A stretch of DNA of 64,000 bases from an uncultured Bradyrhizobium sp. (GTDB taxonomy: Bacteria > Pseudomonadota > Alphaproteobacteria > Rhizobiales > Xanthobacteraceae): positions 1 through 64,000 of the forward strand of contig NZ_CANSMR010000007.1 in the NCBI RefSeq assembly GCF_947648125.1, given 5' to 3'. The notes under the pieces are model-generated. The model was not told where the DNA came from. It made no database searches and saw only the letters and a list, made by a program, of their open reading frames with translations. Position 1 is the first letter of the stretch. Each line of letters begins with the position of its first letter. Made by a program: the position numbers and the translations under genes. Positions 55,482 to 64,000 of the stretch are shown in pieces.

Positions 55482-57181
55482 GCACGGAAAATCGCACTCC
55501 GGATTCCTCGGCGTCCGACATGTCCGAGGCGGCGTCCAGGAATACGCTGGCGCTCAATCCACTGGTCGGCATTCAGGGCCAGGACCTCATCGAGGGCGCC
55601 GGCATCCTGTTCAAGGCCGTCATCAACGAGCCGAAGGTCGCGACCGAGCAGTGGCTGTCCTTCGTCGGTGAGCTCGGCTCGATCGCCGCCGGCAAGTCCG
55701 AGCGCGCGCCGAAGGCCGGCGACAAGCGGTTTGCCGATCCGACCTGGAAAGAGAGCTCGCTGCACTCCGGCCTGCTTAAGGCCTATCTGGCGTGGGGCGA
55801 GGCGGTCAACGGTCTGGTCGACAAGACCAGCCTCAGCGACATCGACAAGCAGCGCGCGCATCTGATCACGGATATCCTGATCGATGCGGTCGCGCCGACC
55901 AACACCATGCTCACCAACCCGGCGGCGGTCCGCAAGTTCATCGACACCGGCGGGCAGAGCCTGTGGAGCGGCCTGAAGAACTATATCGGCGATCTGACGC
56001 AGAATCGCGGCATGCCGTCGATGGTGGACATGAGCGCGTTCAAGGTCGGTGAGAACCTCGCGACCACGCCGGGCGCGGTGATCTTCCGCAACGAGCTGAT
56101 CGAGCTGATCCAGTACACCCCGACGACGCCGAAAGTCAGGAAGCGGCCGCTTTTGATCACGCCGCCGCAGATCAACAAGTATTACGCGCTCGATCTGTCG
56201 CCGGACAAGAGCATGGTCCGCTTCCTGCTCGAGAGCGGCTTCCAGGTCTTTGCGGTGAGCTGGCGCAACCCGACGGCGGCACATCGCGACTGGGGGCTCG
56301 ATACCTATGTTGCGGCGCTCGACGAGGCGGTCGACGCGGCGCGCGAGATTTCCGGCAGCGAAGACATCTCGATGATGGGATCCTGCTCCGGCGGCATCAC
56401 CTCGACGGCCTATTTCGCAACGCTCGGCAGCGCCGCCGAGAAGAAGATCAAGAACCTGGTGCTGGCGGTCTGCCTGCTCGATCCCAACTCGGCCGAGGAG
56501 AGCACGTTCGGTTGCCTGATGACGCCGGAGACCATGCGCGCGGCCAAGGCGACCTCGCAGCTGCGCGGCATCGTCGACGGCCACGACCTGGCGCGGATGT
56601 TCGCCTGGATGCGGCCCAACGACCTGATCTGGAATTATTGGGTCAACAACTACCTGCTCGGCAACCAGCCGCCGGCGTTCGACATCCTCTATTGGAACGC
56701 CGATACGACGCGCCTGCCGGCGGCGCTGCACGGCGACTATCTCGATCTCTATTTCTCCAATCCGTTCGTCAACGCCGGCAAGCTGACGCTCAACGACAAG
56801 ACCATCGACATGAGCAAGGTCAAGGCCGACAGCTACGTGGTCGCAGGCGTGACCGACCACATCACGCCGTGGAAGGGCGTCTACAAGACCGCGCAGATCA
56901 TGGGCGAGGGCACCACCTTCGTGCTGTCGAACAGCGGGCATCTGCAGAGCCTGCTCAATCCGCCGAGCAATCCGAAGGCGTCCTTCATGATCGGGCCGAT
57001 CTCCAAGGACAAGCCCGATGCGTTCATGGCCTCGGCCGAGAAACGCAAGGGCAGCTGGTGGCTCGACTGGCGCGACTGGCTGCAGGCGCGTTCGGGTGAC
57101 GAGGTGGCGGCGCCCGCCTCACTCGGCAGCGCGCGCTATCCATCCCTTGGCCCGGCACCGGGGACCTACGTCTTTGACTGA
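55478..57181 (+). CDS. phaC: Class II-like polyhydroxyalkanoate synthase
   Basis: 567 residues. The lipase-like box GSCSGG places the catalytic Cys at about 303; the catalytic Asp (AGVTDHITPW, about 460) and His (NSGHLQSLLNPP, about 488) are present. The blocks PPQINKYYALDLSPDKS, VSWRNPTAAHRDWGL and AWMRPNDLIWNYWVNNYLLG are strongly like Pseudomonas class II (medium-chain-length) synthases rather than the class I enzymes usual in rhizobia. The N-terminal 80 residues are less conserved. phaZ follows directly. Confidence 0.93.
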   Translation: MSTENRTPDSSASDMSEAASRNTLALNPLVGIQGQDLIEGAGILFKAVINEPKVATEQWLSFVGELGSIAAGKSERAPKAGDKRFADPTWKESSLHSGLLKAYLAWGEAVNGLVDKTSLSDIDKQRAHLITDILIDAVAPTNTMLTNPAAVRKFIDTGGQSLWSGLKNYIGDLTQNRGMPSMVDMSAFKVGENLATTPGAVIFRNELIELIQYTPTTPKVRKRPLLITPPQINKYYALDLSPDKSMVRFLLESGFQVFAVSWRNPTAAHRDWGLDTYVAALDEAVDAAREISGSEDISMMGSCSGGITSTAYFATLGSAAEKKIKNLVLAVCLLDPNSAEESTFGCLMTPETMRAAKATSQLRGIVDGHDLARMFAWMRPNDLIWNYWVNNYLLGNQPPAFDILYWNADTTRLPAALHGDYLDLYFSNPFVNAGKLTLNDKTIDMSKVKADSYVVAGVTDHITPWKGVYKTAQIMGEGTTFVLSNSGHLQSLLNPPSNPKASFMIGPISKDKPDAFMASAEKRKGSWWLDWRDWLQARSGDEVAAPASLGSARYPSLGPAPGTYVFD

Positions 57182-58103
57182 CGATCTCACCAGCGCTGAC
57201 GAGGCCGGACCTGCGATCGAGACGCGGCAGATCACGATCGACGGCCAGTTGCTTCAGGTTGCGATCAGGGACGGCGGCGGCAGCCGGCCGCCGTTACTGC
57301 TGTTCAACGGGATCGGCGCCAATTGGGAGCTGGCGAAGCCGTTCCTCGACGCGCTCACCGGTACCACCGCTATCATCTTCGACGTGCCCGGCGTCGGCGG
57401 GTCGCCACGGCCGGCATGGCCCTATCGTCCGTCGACCCTGGCGCGGCTTGCCGCCGGGCTGGTTGCGGAGCTGGGCTACGCCGAGGTCGATGTCGCCGGC
57501 GTGTCCTGGGGCGGTGGCATCGCGCAGCAATTCGCGCATCAGTTTCCAAAGCGCTGCCGCCGCCTGGTGCTCGCCGCGACCGCGCCAGGTTTCACCATGG
57601 TGCCGGCGAGCCCGTCGGTGCTGTGGAAGATGGCGACGCCGCGCCGCTACACCGACAAGGGCTACATGAAAACGATCGCCGCCGACATCTATGGCGGGGC
57701 GTTTCGTGACGATCCGTCATTGATCGGCCGGCATGCGGCCGCGATGCACGGCGCGCGCAGCATGGGCTATCTTTATCAACTGCTCGCGATGACCGGCTGG
57801 ACCAGCCTGCCATGGCTGTGGTCGTTGCCGCAGCCGACGCTGATCCTGATGGGCCGTGACGACCCGCTGGTGCCGCCGGTCAACGGTCAGATCATGGCGA
57901 GCCTGATCCCGAACGCCGAGCTGCACCTGATCGACGACGGACATCTGTTCATGGTGACGCGGCCAACGGAAACCGCCGGCCTGATCGAAGCGTTTCTCGC
58001 TGACGAGAGCCGTCAGGCCGTGTCGTCATCCCTGCTCTCGCGAACGACGAGCTACTTCAGGGATCTCGTTCCAACGTCCGGAGGCGGGCGCCAAAAACCT
58101 TAA
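57174..58103 (+). CDS. phaZ: Intracellular PHA depolymerase
   Basis: 309 residues from a TTG at 57174 that overlaps the phaC stop; GGGGACC lies just upstream and homologues begin near MTDD. Alpha/beta-hydrolase features match the Pseudomonas mcl-PHA depolymerase: FNGIGANWELAKPF, FDVPGVGGS, and the nucleophile Ser (about 111) in AGVSWGGGIAQQF. The Asp is in LILMGRDDPLVPP and the His in DDGHLFMVTRP. It degrades stored polymer; pairing with phaC is typical of mcl-PHA clusters. Confidence 0.92.
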   Translation: MTDDLTSADEAGPAIETRQITIDGQLLQVAIRDGGGSRPPLLLFNGIGANWELAKPFLDALTGTTAIIFDVPGVGGSPRPAWPYRPSTLARLAAGLVAELGYAEVDVAGVSWGGGIAQQFAHQFPKRCRRLVLAATAPGFTMVPASPSVLWKMATPRRYTDKGYMKTIAADIYGGAFRDDPSLIGRHAAAMHGARSMGYLYQLLAMTGWTSLPWLWSLPQPTLILMGRDDPLVPPVNGQIMASLIPNAELHLIDDGHLFMVTRPTETAGLIEAFLADESRQAVSSSLLSRTTSYFRDLVPTSGGGRQKP

Positions 58104-58126
58104 ACACAGCAACCAGGGAGGATATC

Positions 58127-58555
58127 GTGACCGACAATACCTCTTACATCGACATGCTGCGGAAGTTCGGCAGTGATCTCGGCTTGCCGAAGCTGAACGT
58201 CGACGAGCTGCTGCAGGCCCAGAAGAAAAATCTCGAGGCGCTCGGCCAGAGCGCGAAGGTCGCAGCGCAAGGTGCGCAATCGGTGGCGCAGAAGCAGCGC
58301 GAGGTGCTGGAGGCGGGCTTGCGCGAGGCCTCGACCTTGGCGCGCGAGTATAAGCCGCTCGGCAAGATTCATGAGAACCTCGCCTTGCAAACCGAATTCG
58401 CGCGGAAGGTGTTCGATATCGCGGTGAAGGGCGCGCAAGACACCGCGTCGACGGCGCGGCAGTCGACCACCGAGGCGGTGAAGATCATCCAGGACCGGAT
58501 GAAGGAGAATTTTGAGGAGTTCCGCGCCAGCGTCCGCCCGAACAAGTCAACCTGA
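58127..58555 (+). CDS. Phasin family protein
   Basis: 142 residues from a GTG at 58127 with a GGGAGG site. The protein is helical, with the Phasin_2-type layout: a N-terminal LRKFGSDLGLPKLNVDELL stretch, repeated Ala/Lys/Gln-rich helices and a C-terminal TTEAVKIIQDRMKENFEEF. Phasins coat PHA granules and set their size. Position right after phaZ fits this role. Confidence 0.9.
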   Translation: MTDNTSYIDMLRKFGSDLGLPKLNVDELLQAQKKNLEALGQSAKVAAQGAQSVAQKQREVLEAGLREASTLAREYKPLGKIHENLALQTEFARKVFDIAVKGAQDTASTARQSTTEAVKIIQDRMKENFEEFRASVRPNKST

Positions 58556-58645
58556 CGTCACGATGAGACGAAGCCCGGCAGGGCGCGGGTCCTGCCGGGA
58601 GCGCGAGATAAAGCCGAAGCATCGCCATGCATCAGGGAGGACACC

Positions 58646-59863
58646 ATGGCTAACGCGCAAGCGACACGGTCGGCCAGGCCGGATTACGTTCCGCCGGCGG
58701 TCGACGGCGACTTCTACCGGATTGCCACCGTCCTCAATGAGACGGAGCGCGCACTGGTGCAGCGTGTGCGCGCATTCACCGAGGGCGTGGTGGCGCCGGT
58801 CATTGAGGAGTTCTGGAGTCGCGACGAATTTCCGTTCGCGATCATTCCGAAGATGGCCGAAATCGGCATCGGCGGCGTCGGCTACCAGGGCTATGGCGCA
58901 GCCGGCGGCAGCTGGCTGCTGAACGGCTTTGTCGCGATGGAATTGGCGCGGGTCGATTCCTCGGTCGCCACCTTCTGGGGCGTGCACACCGGCCTTTCGG
59001 CGGGCTCGATCTATCTGTGCGGCGACGACGCGCAGAAGCAGCGCTGGCTGCCTGCGATGATGCGCTTCGAGAAGATCGGCTCGTTTGGTCTCACGGAGCC
59101 GCTGGTCGGCTCGGCGACCTCGGGCGGGATGCTGACCACCTGCCGGCGCGAGGGCGACGTCTGGATCCTCAACGGCCAGAAGAAGTGGATCGGCAACGCC
59201 ACCTTCGCGGACATCAACGTGATCTGGGCGCGCGAGGAAGGCTCCAACCAGGTCAAGGGCTTTGTCGTGGCCAAGGACAATCCCGGTTTCTCGGTCGAGA
59301 AGATCAAGACCAAGATGGCGCTGCGCGTGGTGCAGAACGGCCTGATTACGCTGAAGGACTGCCGCGTGCCCGAGGCGGACCGCCTGCAGAACGCCAACTC
59401 GTTCAAGGACACCGCCAAGGTGCTGCGCATGACCCGCACCGGGGTGGCGTGGTTCGCCGTCGGCTGCGCGATGGGCGCCTATGAGCACGCGCTGCGCTAT
59501 GCGACCGAGCGGCAGCAGTTCGGCAGACCGATCGGCGGCTTCCAGCTGGTGCAGGATCTCCTGGTCAGGATGCTCGGCAACGTCACCGCGACGCAGGCGA
59601 TGATGCTGCGGCTCGGACAGATGCAGGACGAGGGCGTGATGCTGGACGAGCATGCTTCGCTGGCGAAGGCGTTCTGCACCGTCAAATGCCGTGAGACCGT
59701 CGGCTATGCGCGCGAGCTGCTCGGCGGCAACGGCATCCTGCTCGAGAACCATATCGGCCGCTTCGTGGCCGACGCCGAGGCGATCTACTCCTACGAGGGC
59801 ACCCGCGAGATGAACACCCTGATCGTCGGCAAGTCGATCACGGGATTGAGCGCCTTCGTCTGA
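58646..59863 (+). CDS. Acyl-CoA dehydrogenase (glutaryl-CoA dehydrogenase-like)
   Basis: 405-residue FAD enzyme with a GGGAGG site. The N-terminal helical domain, middle beta domain (GSFGLTEPLVGSATSGGM; NGQKKWIGNATFADI) and C-terminal domain are complete. The catalytic Glu is in YSYEGTREMNTLIVGK. The sequence around the substrate pocket is closest to the glutaryl-CoA dehydrogenase branch, but placement at the end of the PHA cluster suggests a fatty-acid supply role, giving enoyl-CoA for the MaoC hydratase. Confidence 0.9.
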   Translation: MANAQATRSARPDYVPPAVDGDFYRIATVLNETERALVQRVRAFTEGVVAPVIEEFWSRDEFPFAIIPKMAEIGIGGVGYQGYGAAGGSWLLNGFVAMELARVDSSVATFWGVHTGLSAGSIYLCGDDAQKQRWLPAMMRFEKIGSFGLTEPLVGSATSGGMLTTCRREGDVWILNGQKKWIGNATFADINVIWAREEGSNQVKGFVVAKDNPGFSVEKIKTKMALRVVQNGLITLKDCRVPEADRLQNANSFKDTAKVLRMTRTGVAWFAVGCAMGAYEHALRYATERQQFGRPIGGFQLVQDLLVRMLGNVTATQAMMLRLGQMQDEGVMLDEHASLAKAFCTVKCRETVGYARELLGGNGILLENHIGRFVADAEAIYSYEGTREMNTLIVGKSITGLSAFV

Positions 59864-59886
59864 CGTGTTGCAAGGCGTCCAATACC

Positions 59887-59971
59887 GTCATTGCGAGGAG
59901 CGAAGCGACGAAGCAATCCATCTCTCCGCGCGGTCGGCAGCGATGGATTGCTTCGCTTCGCTCGCAACGAC
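59887..59971. repeat. Palindromic repeat between acyl-CoA dehydrogenase and MFS genes
   Basis: GTCATTGCGAGGAGCGAAGC then GACGAAGCAATCCAT pairs with ATGGATTGCTTCGCTTCGCT then CGCAACGAC. It is a widespread alphaproteobacterial intergenic unit. It lies between convergent genes and may end both transcripts. Confidence 0.85.
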
Positions 59972-59995
59972 GTGGATAGAGCTGCGCCAGTGGCT

Positions 59996-61222
59996 TTATT
60001 CCGCCGGGGGCAGGCTAGCTTCGGCGTTTGTCCGCGGCAGCATGCCGAGGGCGACGATCGCTGCGGCAAAGCCGGCGGCAGCGCCGACGCCGAGTGCCCA
60101 ACGCGGGCCAAGGTGATCGGCGACCCAGCCGACGATCGGGGCGCCGATCGGCGTGCCGCCCAGCGCCACGCCGAGCCGCAGCGCCATCACGCGCCCGCGC
60201 ATCGCGGGCTCGGTCGAGAGCTGCATCAGCGCGTTCGAGGTGTTGGCGACGGTGAGCGCGGCGACGCCGATCACGACGAGCGCGGCAGCGAACAGCCAAT
60301 AGTTCGGCGCCAGTGCGGCGAGCGTGCAGCCGAGGCCGAAGATCGCTGATCCCAGCATCAGGGACGAGAACCGCGGCTGCTCGCGGCTCGCGGCAAGCAG
60401 CGCGCCCGACATCGTGCCGAGCGCCATCACCGATGACAGCAAGCCGAAGCCACGCGCATCGGTGTGGAACACGCCGACCGCCATGGTGGAGATGAAGATC
60501 GGAAAGTTCAGTCCGAAGGTCCCGATCAGGAACAGCATGATCAGGGTCGCCCGGAGATCGGGGCGGGACCACACATAGTGGAACCCCTGCATGACGCTGC
60601 CCTTGGTGGGATGCGCCCGCGCGTTCGGGCGCAGCTCCGAGGTGCGCAGCAGGGTCAGCGAGGTCAGTACCGCCAGGAACGAGGCGCCGTTGAACAGGAA
60701 TGCCCAGCCGGTGCCGACGGAGGCGATGATGAGGCCGGCGACCGCGGGGCCGATCATGCGCGCGGCGTTGAACGAGGTCGAGTTCAGCGCGATCGCGTTC
60801 GACAGGTTGGTGTTGCTGACCAGCTCGGCGACGAAGGTCTGGCGCACGGGCGCGTCGAGCGCTGCCGCGCAGCCGAACAGGAAGGCGAACACATAGACGT
60901 GCCAGAGCTGCACCAGTCCGATGACAGTGAGAATTCCAAGCGCCAGCGCGAGCGCGCCCATCGTCGCCTGGGTCGCCATCAGCAGCCTGCGCTGGTTGAA
61001 ATGATCGGCGGCAAAGCCGCTCCACGGCATCAATAATAGCTGTGGCCCGAATTGCAGCGCCATCACGATGCCGACCGCGGATGCGCTATGCTGCGTCAGC
61101 TGGGTGAGAACGAGCCAGTCCTGGGCGGCGCGCTGCATCCAGGTGCCGATGTTGGACACCAGCGCGCCGGCCGCCCAGACCCGGTAGTTGAAGCTTGCGA
61201 GCGATCGAAAGACGCGTCTCAT
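59996..61222 (-). CDS. MFS transporter
   Basis: 408-residue inner-membrane permease with about 12 helices. The N-terminal block NYRVWAAGALVSNIGTWMQR AAQDWLVL and the loop LPWSGFAADHFNQRR match the MFS_3/EntS-like branch. Substrate unknown; relatives export small molecules such as siderophores or drugs. Start overlaps the previous gene's stop as ATGA. Confidence 0.9.
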   Translation of the reverse strand: MRRVFRSLASFNYRVWAAGALVSNIGTWMQRAAQDWLVLTQLTQHSASAVGIVMALQFGPQLLLMPWSGFAADHFNQRRLLMATQATMGALALALGILTVIGLVQLWHVYVFAFLFGCAAALDAPVRQTFVAELVSNTNLSNAIALNSTSFNAARMIGPAVAGLIIASVGTGWAFLFNGASFLAVLTSLTLLRTSELRPNARAHPTKGSVMQGFHYVWSRPDLRATLIMLFLIGTFGLNFPIFISTMAVGVFHTDARGFGLLSSVMALGTMSGALLAASREQPRFSSLMLGSAIFGLGCTLAALAPNYWLFAAALVVIGVAALTVANTSNALMQLSTEPAMRGRVMALRLGVALGGTPIGAPIVGWVADHLGPRWALGVGAAAGFAAAIVALGMLPRTNAEASLPPAE

Positions 61223-61548
61223 GGTCGCTGCGGTTCATTCCCGCCGTGAAACCGTCCGAACCGCCGCGCCAGGAACAGGCCGATCAGCAGGCCGCCGAGA
61301 CCGAGCGCTACGATGTCGCTGGTCGTTCTCAAGCCGAAGTCGCCGACGCGGCAGACCAAGAGATATCCGACCGCTAGGTTGAAGAAGCCCCACACGATGT
61401 TGACGGTCGATGACGACAGGCCCTCACCGGGCGGTTTTGCGAACGGGCTCTGGAACGGTTCGCCCATCATGCCGGCGACGACGTGGGGAATCGCGTTGGT
61501 GAGGAAGGCGCCGCCGAAGAAGTAGGCGACGAGGTCAAGCCAGTTCAT
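61219..61548 (-). CDS. Small integral membrane protein
   Basis: 109 residues from the ATG at 61548. Three hydrophobic helices (LVAYFFGGAFLTNAIPHVVA; VNIVWGFFNLAVGYLLV; IVALGLGGLLIGLFLARR). The N-terminal NAIPHVVAGMMGEPFQSPFA resembles small membrane proteins near MarR-type operons, but I have no named function. It overlaps both neighbours, so it belongs to the operon. Confidence 0.75.
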   Translation of the reverse strand: MNWLDLVAYFFGGAFLTNAIPHVVAGMMGEPFQSPFAKPPGEGLSSSTVNIVWGFFNLAVGYLLVCRVGDFGLRTTSDIVALGLGGLLIGLFLARRFGRFHGGNEPQRP

Positions 61549-62113
61549 GCGCGTTGGTCCTTTCAAGCAGATCGATGATCGCCTGCGTCGAGCCGGTTTC
61601 GCCGAGCCGCGGGAACACCTGTTCGATGCTGTAGTCATGTGCGTTCGGCCGTGCATCGGTCATGGCGTCGACCGCGAGCGTGACGTTGAAGCCGGCCTCG
61701 TAGGCCTGCCGAGCCGTGGATTCGACGCCGGTCCCGGTCGCAACGCCGGCGACCACGACCTGCGTGACGCTACGGGCGCGCAGCTGCTTCTCGAGATCGG
61801 TGTTGGCGAACGCGCCCCATGTCCGCTTGGTCACGACGATGTCGCCCGGCTGCCGATCGAGCCCCGGGATCAGGTCGGTCCAGCCGTCGGGAAATTGTCC
61901 ATTGTGGCGTGGCCGCTCGGTCCGTCCGGGTGCCGTGCCGTCGACATTGACCAGCACGATCGGCAGTCCACACCGTCGAAACGCATTGATGAGGGCGCAG
62001 GTGTGCGCCACGACGTCCTCGAACGGATGTATGAACGGCGCGCCGACCAGCCCGGCCTGCAGATCGACGACAACGAGGGCGGTGATCGGATCGAGCGTCG
62101 TCAAAGCCATCAT
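61535..62113 (-). CDS. Isochorismatase-family hydrolase lacking the catalytic Cys
   Basis: About 192 residues from the ATG at 62113 (or the adjacent ATG at 62110, better spaced from AGGAGA). The fold markers are present: ALVVVDLQAG with the Asp, VTKRTWGAF with the Lys. At the usual Cys position the sequence reads GVATGTGVESTARQA, so Gly replaces the nucleophile. That points to isochorismatase-like chemistry or a non-amidase rather than a nicotinamidase-type cysteine hydrolase. It overlaps the small membrane protein gene. Confidence 0.87.
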   Translation of the reverse strand: MMALTTLDPITALVVVDLQAGLVGAPFIHPFEDVVAHTCALINAFRRCGLPIVLVNVDGTAPGRTERPRHNGQFPDGWTDLIPGLDRQPGDIVVTKRTWGAFANTDLEKQLRARSVTQVVVAGVATGTGVESTARQAYEAGFNVTLAVDAMTDARPNAHDYSIEQVFPRLGETGSTQAIIDLLERTNAHELA

Positions 62114-62151
62114 CGTCTCCTGTTCTCGCGGTTGGCGCGGCGCGGCCGGCT

Positions 62152-62613
62152 TCAATCCGCGACCAGCCGTTTCAGCAAGCCGACGGCGGCGGCGAGTTCA
62201 TCCTGTTCCCGCGCCGACAGCCGCGCGGCGATCGTGCGCGACAGCCAGTCCTGCCGCGCGGCACGGCCGGTGCGCAGCCGCTCGCGGCAGGTATCGGTGA
62301 GCGACATGATGGTCTGCCGGCCGTCGTCCGGATCGGGCGTGCCGCGGACCAGGCCCGCGGCCTCGAGCGCCGATATCGCCGAACTCATCGACTGCGGACG
62401 CATGCCTTCCGACCGCGCCAGGCTGGACACGGTCGCGGGGCCGTTCTTTTCGAGGCGCAGCAGGACCGCGACCTGGGAAGGTGGAAGATCCTCACGCTGG
62501 CCTTGCTCGCGAAGCCGGCGCTTCAGCGTTCCGATCAACAGGCGAAGGTCTTCGGCGAGCGCAGATGTGCGCGCCGAGCCGGTACGGGCCGCTGCATTGT
62601 TCATGTCCGTCAC
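62152..62613 (-). CDS. MarR family transcriptional regulator
   Basis: 153 residues from a GTG at 62613; an ATG three codons later is possible. The winged helix is clear: LPPSQVAVLLRLEKNGPATV then SSLARSEGMRPQSMSSAISA, and the wing DPDDGRQTIMSLT. It lies at the head of the isochorismatase-membrane protein-MFS operon and probably controls it in response to a small aromatic or other ligand. Confidence 0.92.
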   Translation of the reverse strand: MTDMNNAAARTGSARTSALAEDLRLLIGTLKRRLREQGQREDLPPSQVAVLLRLEKNGPATVSSLARSEGMRPQSMSSAISALEAAGLVRGTPDPDDGRQTIMSLTDTCRERLRTGRAARQDWLSRTIAARLSAREQDELAAAVGLLKRLVAD

Positions 62614-62855
62614 AATGGCATATCTGAAGGTAAACTGTAAAGACTATCTTCGCAGATTAGCTTCATATTCCCGTGATCGTCTGCGCCGTCGCACAGCATT
62701 GTTGGATGATGCTTCAAAATCTGAACGGCGCCTGAACTCGGCTCCGGAGTGAATCACATTAGATTTTGTTGTCTTCGTGCGCGCGGTTGTCGATGACTGC
62801 GCTTGCGCTCACAACGTGGCGTGTCGTCCCGCGGTAGCTCGCGGAGTTGTTTGGA

Positions 62856-63809
62856 ATGAAGCTTGATGTTCGTTTCACGGCGATCGGCGTGTCGATCGTC
62901 CTCGCTTGCCTGGCGCAGCCGGCAGCGGCCCGGACCCGCGAGGCGCCACCGGCGCTGACGTTGATCGATCCACCCGGCTTCTACCAGAACGCAAGCGGTT
63001 ACGCGGACGCCATCAAGCCGCTGCATGCGTTCATTGCTGAGATCAACAAGGCCGCCGATGAACGTGATCTGGATTGCGTGATGGACTTGCTCGCAGGCTG
63101 GGCGAGGGGAAGTGCGCTGCTGACAACAGGCGCGAACTATCAGGGCGATTTCGAACGGTCCTGGGCCGGGACCGATTTCGCGCTCGCGCTGCTGCGCTTC
63201 CCGGGCGCGTCCACCAAGGCCGATCATCGATTCCAGCAGATCAAGCCGTGGCTGATCCGGATTGCCGAGGAAACGCGCGATGCCGACCGCATCAACCACC
63301 TCGGCAACAATCTGGTCTATTGGGCCGGGCTCGATCTGATGTCGATCGGCACCCTGACGGATCGGGTTGATCTGGTCGATGCCGGCATTTCCCGGGCGCG
63401 TCAGGGCAGCGGGGACATCGGGGCCCACGGCGAATTGGAGCGCGAATTGAAGCGCGGCGAGCGCGCGCTGCACTACCACAATTTTGCGCTGACCCCGCTG
63501 GTGTTCTGCGCCGAACTCGCCAGCCGCCGGAAGATCGACCTCTATGCGGAGAACAACGGAGCGATCCGTCGGCTCGCCGACCTGATCGTTCGCGCGGTGC
63601 AGGATGAGCGCAGCTTCGGCGCTCTCACCAACGTTCCGCAGCAGCTTTTCCCTTGGACGCTTCAGGGAGACCTTGCCTGGATGGAGCCGTACTACGCCCG
63701 GTTTCACGATCCGCGCTTGCCGCCAATTCTCAGCTCCAGGAGGCCTCTCATCAATCCGCGGCTCGGAGGCAATGTGACGGCAAGCTGGGGCGCGCCCCTG
63801 CCGGACTAA
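62856..63809 (+). CDS. Alginate lyase-like protein (PL5/AlgL family)
   Basis: 317 residues from the ATG at 62856. The signal peptide ends AQPAAA. The mature alpha-barrel matches AlgL in order: the PPGFYQNASGYADAI start, DLDCVMDLLAGWARGSAL, and ELERELKRGERALHYHNFAL with the catalytic Arg and Tyr. The catalytic NNH-x-YW region instead reads NNLVYW, with an NH pair four residues earlier, so activity is uncertain. No alginate synthesis genes are in the window. Confidence 0.8.
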   Translation: MKLDVRFTAIGVSIVLACLAQPAAARTREAPPALTLIDPPGFYQNASGYADAIKPLHAFIAEINKAADERDLDCVMDLLAGWARGSALLTTGANYQGDFERSWAGTDFALALLRFPGASTKADHRFQQIKPWLIRIAEETRDADRINHLGNNLVYWAGLDLMSIGTLTDRVDLVDAGISRARQGSGDIGAHGELERELKRGERALHYHNFALTPLVFCAELASRRKIDLYAENNGAIRRLADLIVRAVQDERSFGALTNVPQQLFPWTLQGDLAWMEPYYARFHDPRLPPILSSRRPLINPRLGGNVTASWGAPLPD

Positions 63810-63849
63810 GCGTCGGCCGGAGATGCGCAGTTACCCCGATGAGGTGCGC

Positions 63850-64000
63850 TTACTCGCTCTCGCTGGTCGCCGGCGCCGCGTACATGTCCCGTGCGCGCCG
63901 GGTCACGGCCGCATAGCGCGCGGTCGCGCTGAGGCTGATCAGGCCGGCGCGCACCAGTCCGAGAATGGCGCGGCGCGAGTGGAACGGCCCGGTCTTGCTC
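63850..64000 (-). CDS. C-terminal part of an unidentified protein (runs off the window)
   Basis: An open frame entering from the right edge, SKTGPFHSRRAILGLVRAG then LISLSATARYAAVTRRARDMYAAP, ending at TAA 63850-63852. Codon use fits the window. Only about 50 residues are visible and I recognise no family. Confidence 0.5.
   Translation of the reverse strand, partial: SKTGPFHSRRAILGLVRAGLISLSATARYAAVTRRARDMYAAPATSESE

Overview
The window looks like a chromosomal segment of a Bradyrhizobium-type alphaproteobacterium (Nitrobacteraceae). The evidence is high GC in nearly every gene, the gene neighbourhood (SRP RNA-dnaX-ybaB-recR; rmuC/def-fmt-truA; dapE-dapD-argB; engB-yidC-rnpA-rpmH), and dispersed palindromic repeats of types I associate with that group, for example the hairpin with GAGCATGATC arms. 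No phage, CRISPR array, rRNA operon or intact insertion sequence was seen.

Positions 1-25,000 are mostly housekeeping. They hold an Lrp regulator, a PfkB kinase, NudC, a HIT protein, SRP RNA, dnaX, ybaB, recR, an AmpG-like permease, rmuC, def-fmt-truA, dapE/dapD/argB, engB, yidC, rnpA, rpmH, an orphan sensor kinase and tRNA-Arg(ACG). Many gaps carry palindromic repeats. One small GIY-YIG gene sits exactly between two inverted repeat copies. The rmuC/def gap holds an exact match to the CtrA consensus.

Positions 25,000-28,310 hold a short secreted protein and a set of envelope genes (fatty-acid hydroxylase/sterol desaturase, small membrane protein, PAP2 phosphatase/transferase, SH3-like secreted protein) next to tRNA-Arg. 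Positions 28,385-35,972 (minus strand) are an ABC importer operon behind a TetR regulator. Its order is permease, binding protein, a permease fused to a strictosidine-synthase-like propeller, a second free propeller, and the ATPase.

Positions 36,356-51,538 (plus strand) are the most unusual part, a roughly 15 kb envelope machine. It has an STN protein ending in a TonB-C-like domain, TonB, an ECF sigma factor with FecR, a TpsB/FhaC-type outer-membrane barrel, a DUF2341-LamG-ExbB fusion, ExbD, an unknown protein, another TonB, a putative porin, a periplasmic coiled-coil protein, a PpiC-type foldase, a YbjN-domain protein, a lytic transglycosylase and a short repeat-containing secreted protein. 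It has the Ton motor and FecIR signalling but no TonB-dependent receptor and no TpsA substrate.

Positions 51,638-59,863 hold a small Zn-ribbon protein and an AraC regulator divergent from a polyhydroxyalkanoate cluster (acyl-CoA ligase, MaoC hydratase, class II-like PhaC, PhaZ, phasin, acyl-CoA dehydrogenase). Positions 59,996-62,613 (minus) are a MarR-isochorismatase-membrane protein-MFS operon. The window ends with a PL5-like alginate lyase and the C-terminus of an unidentified minus-strand gene.
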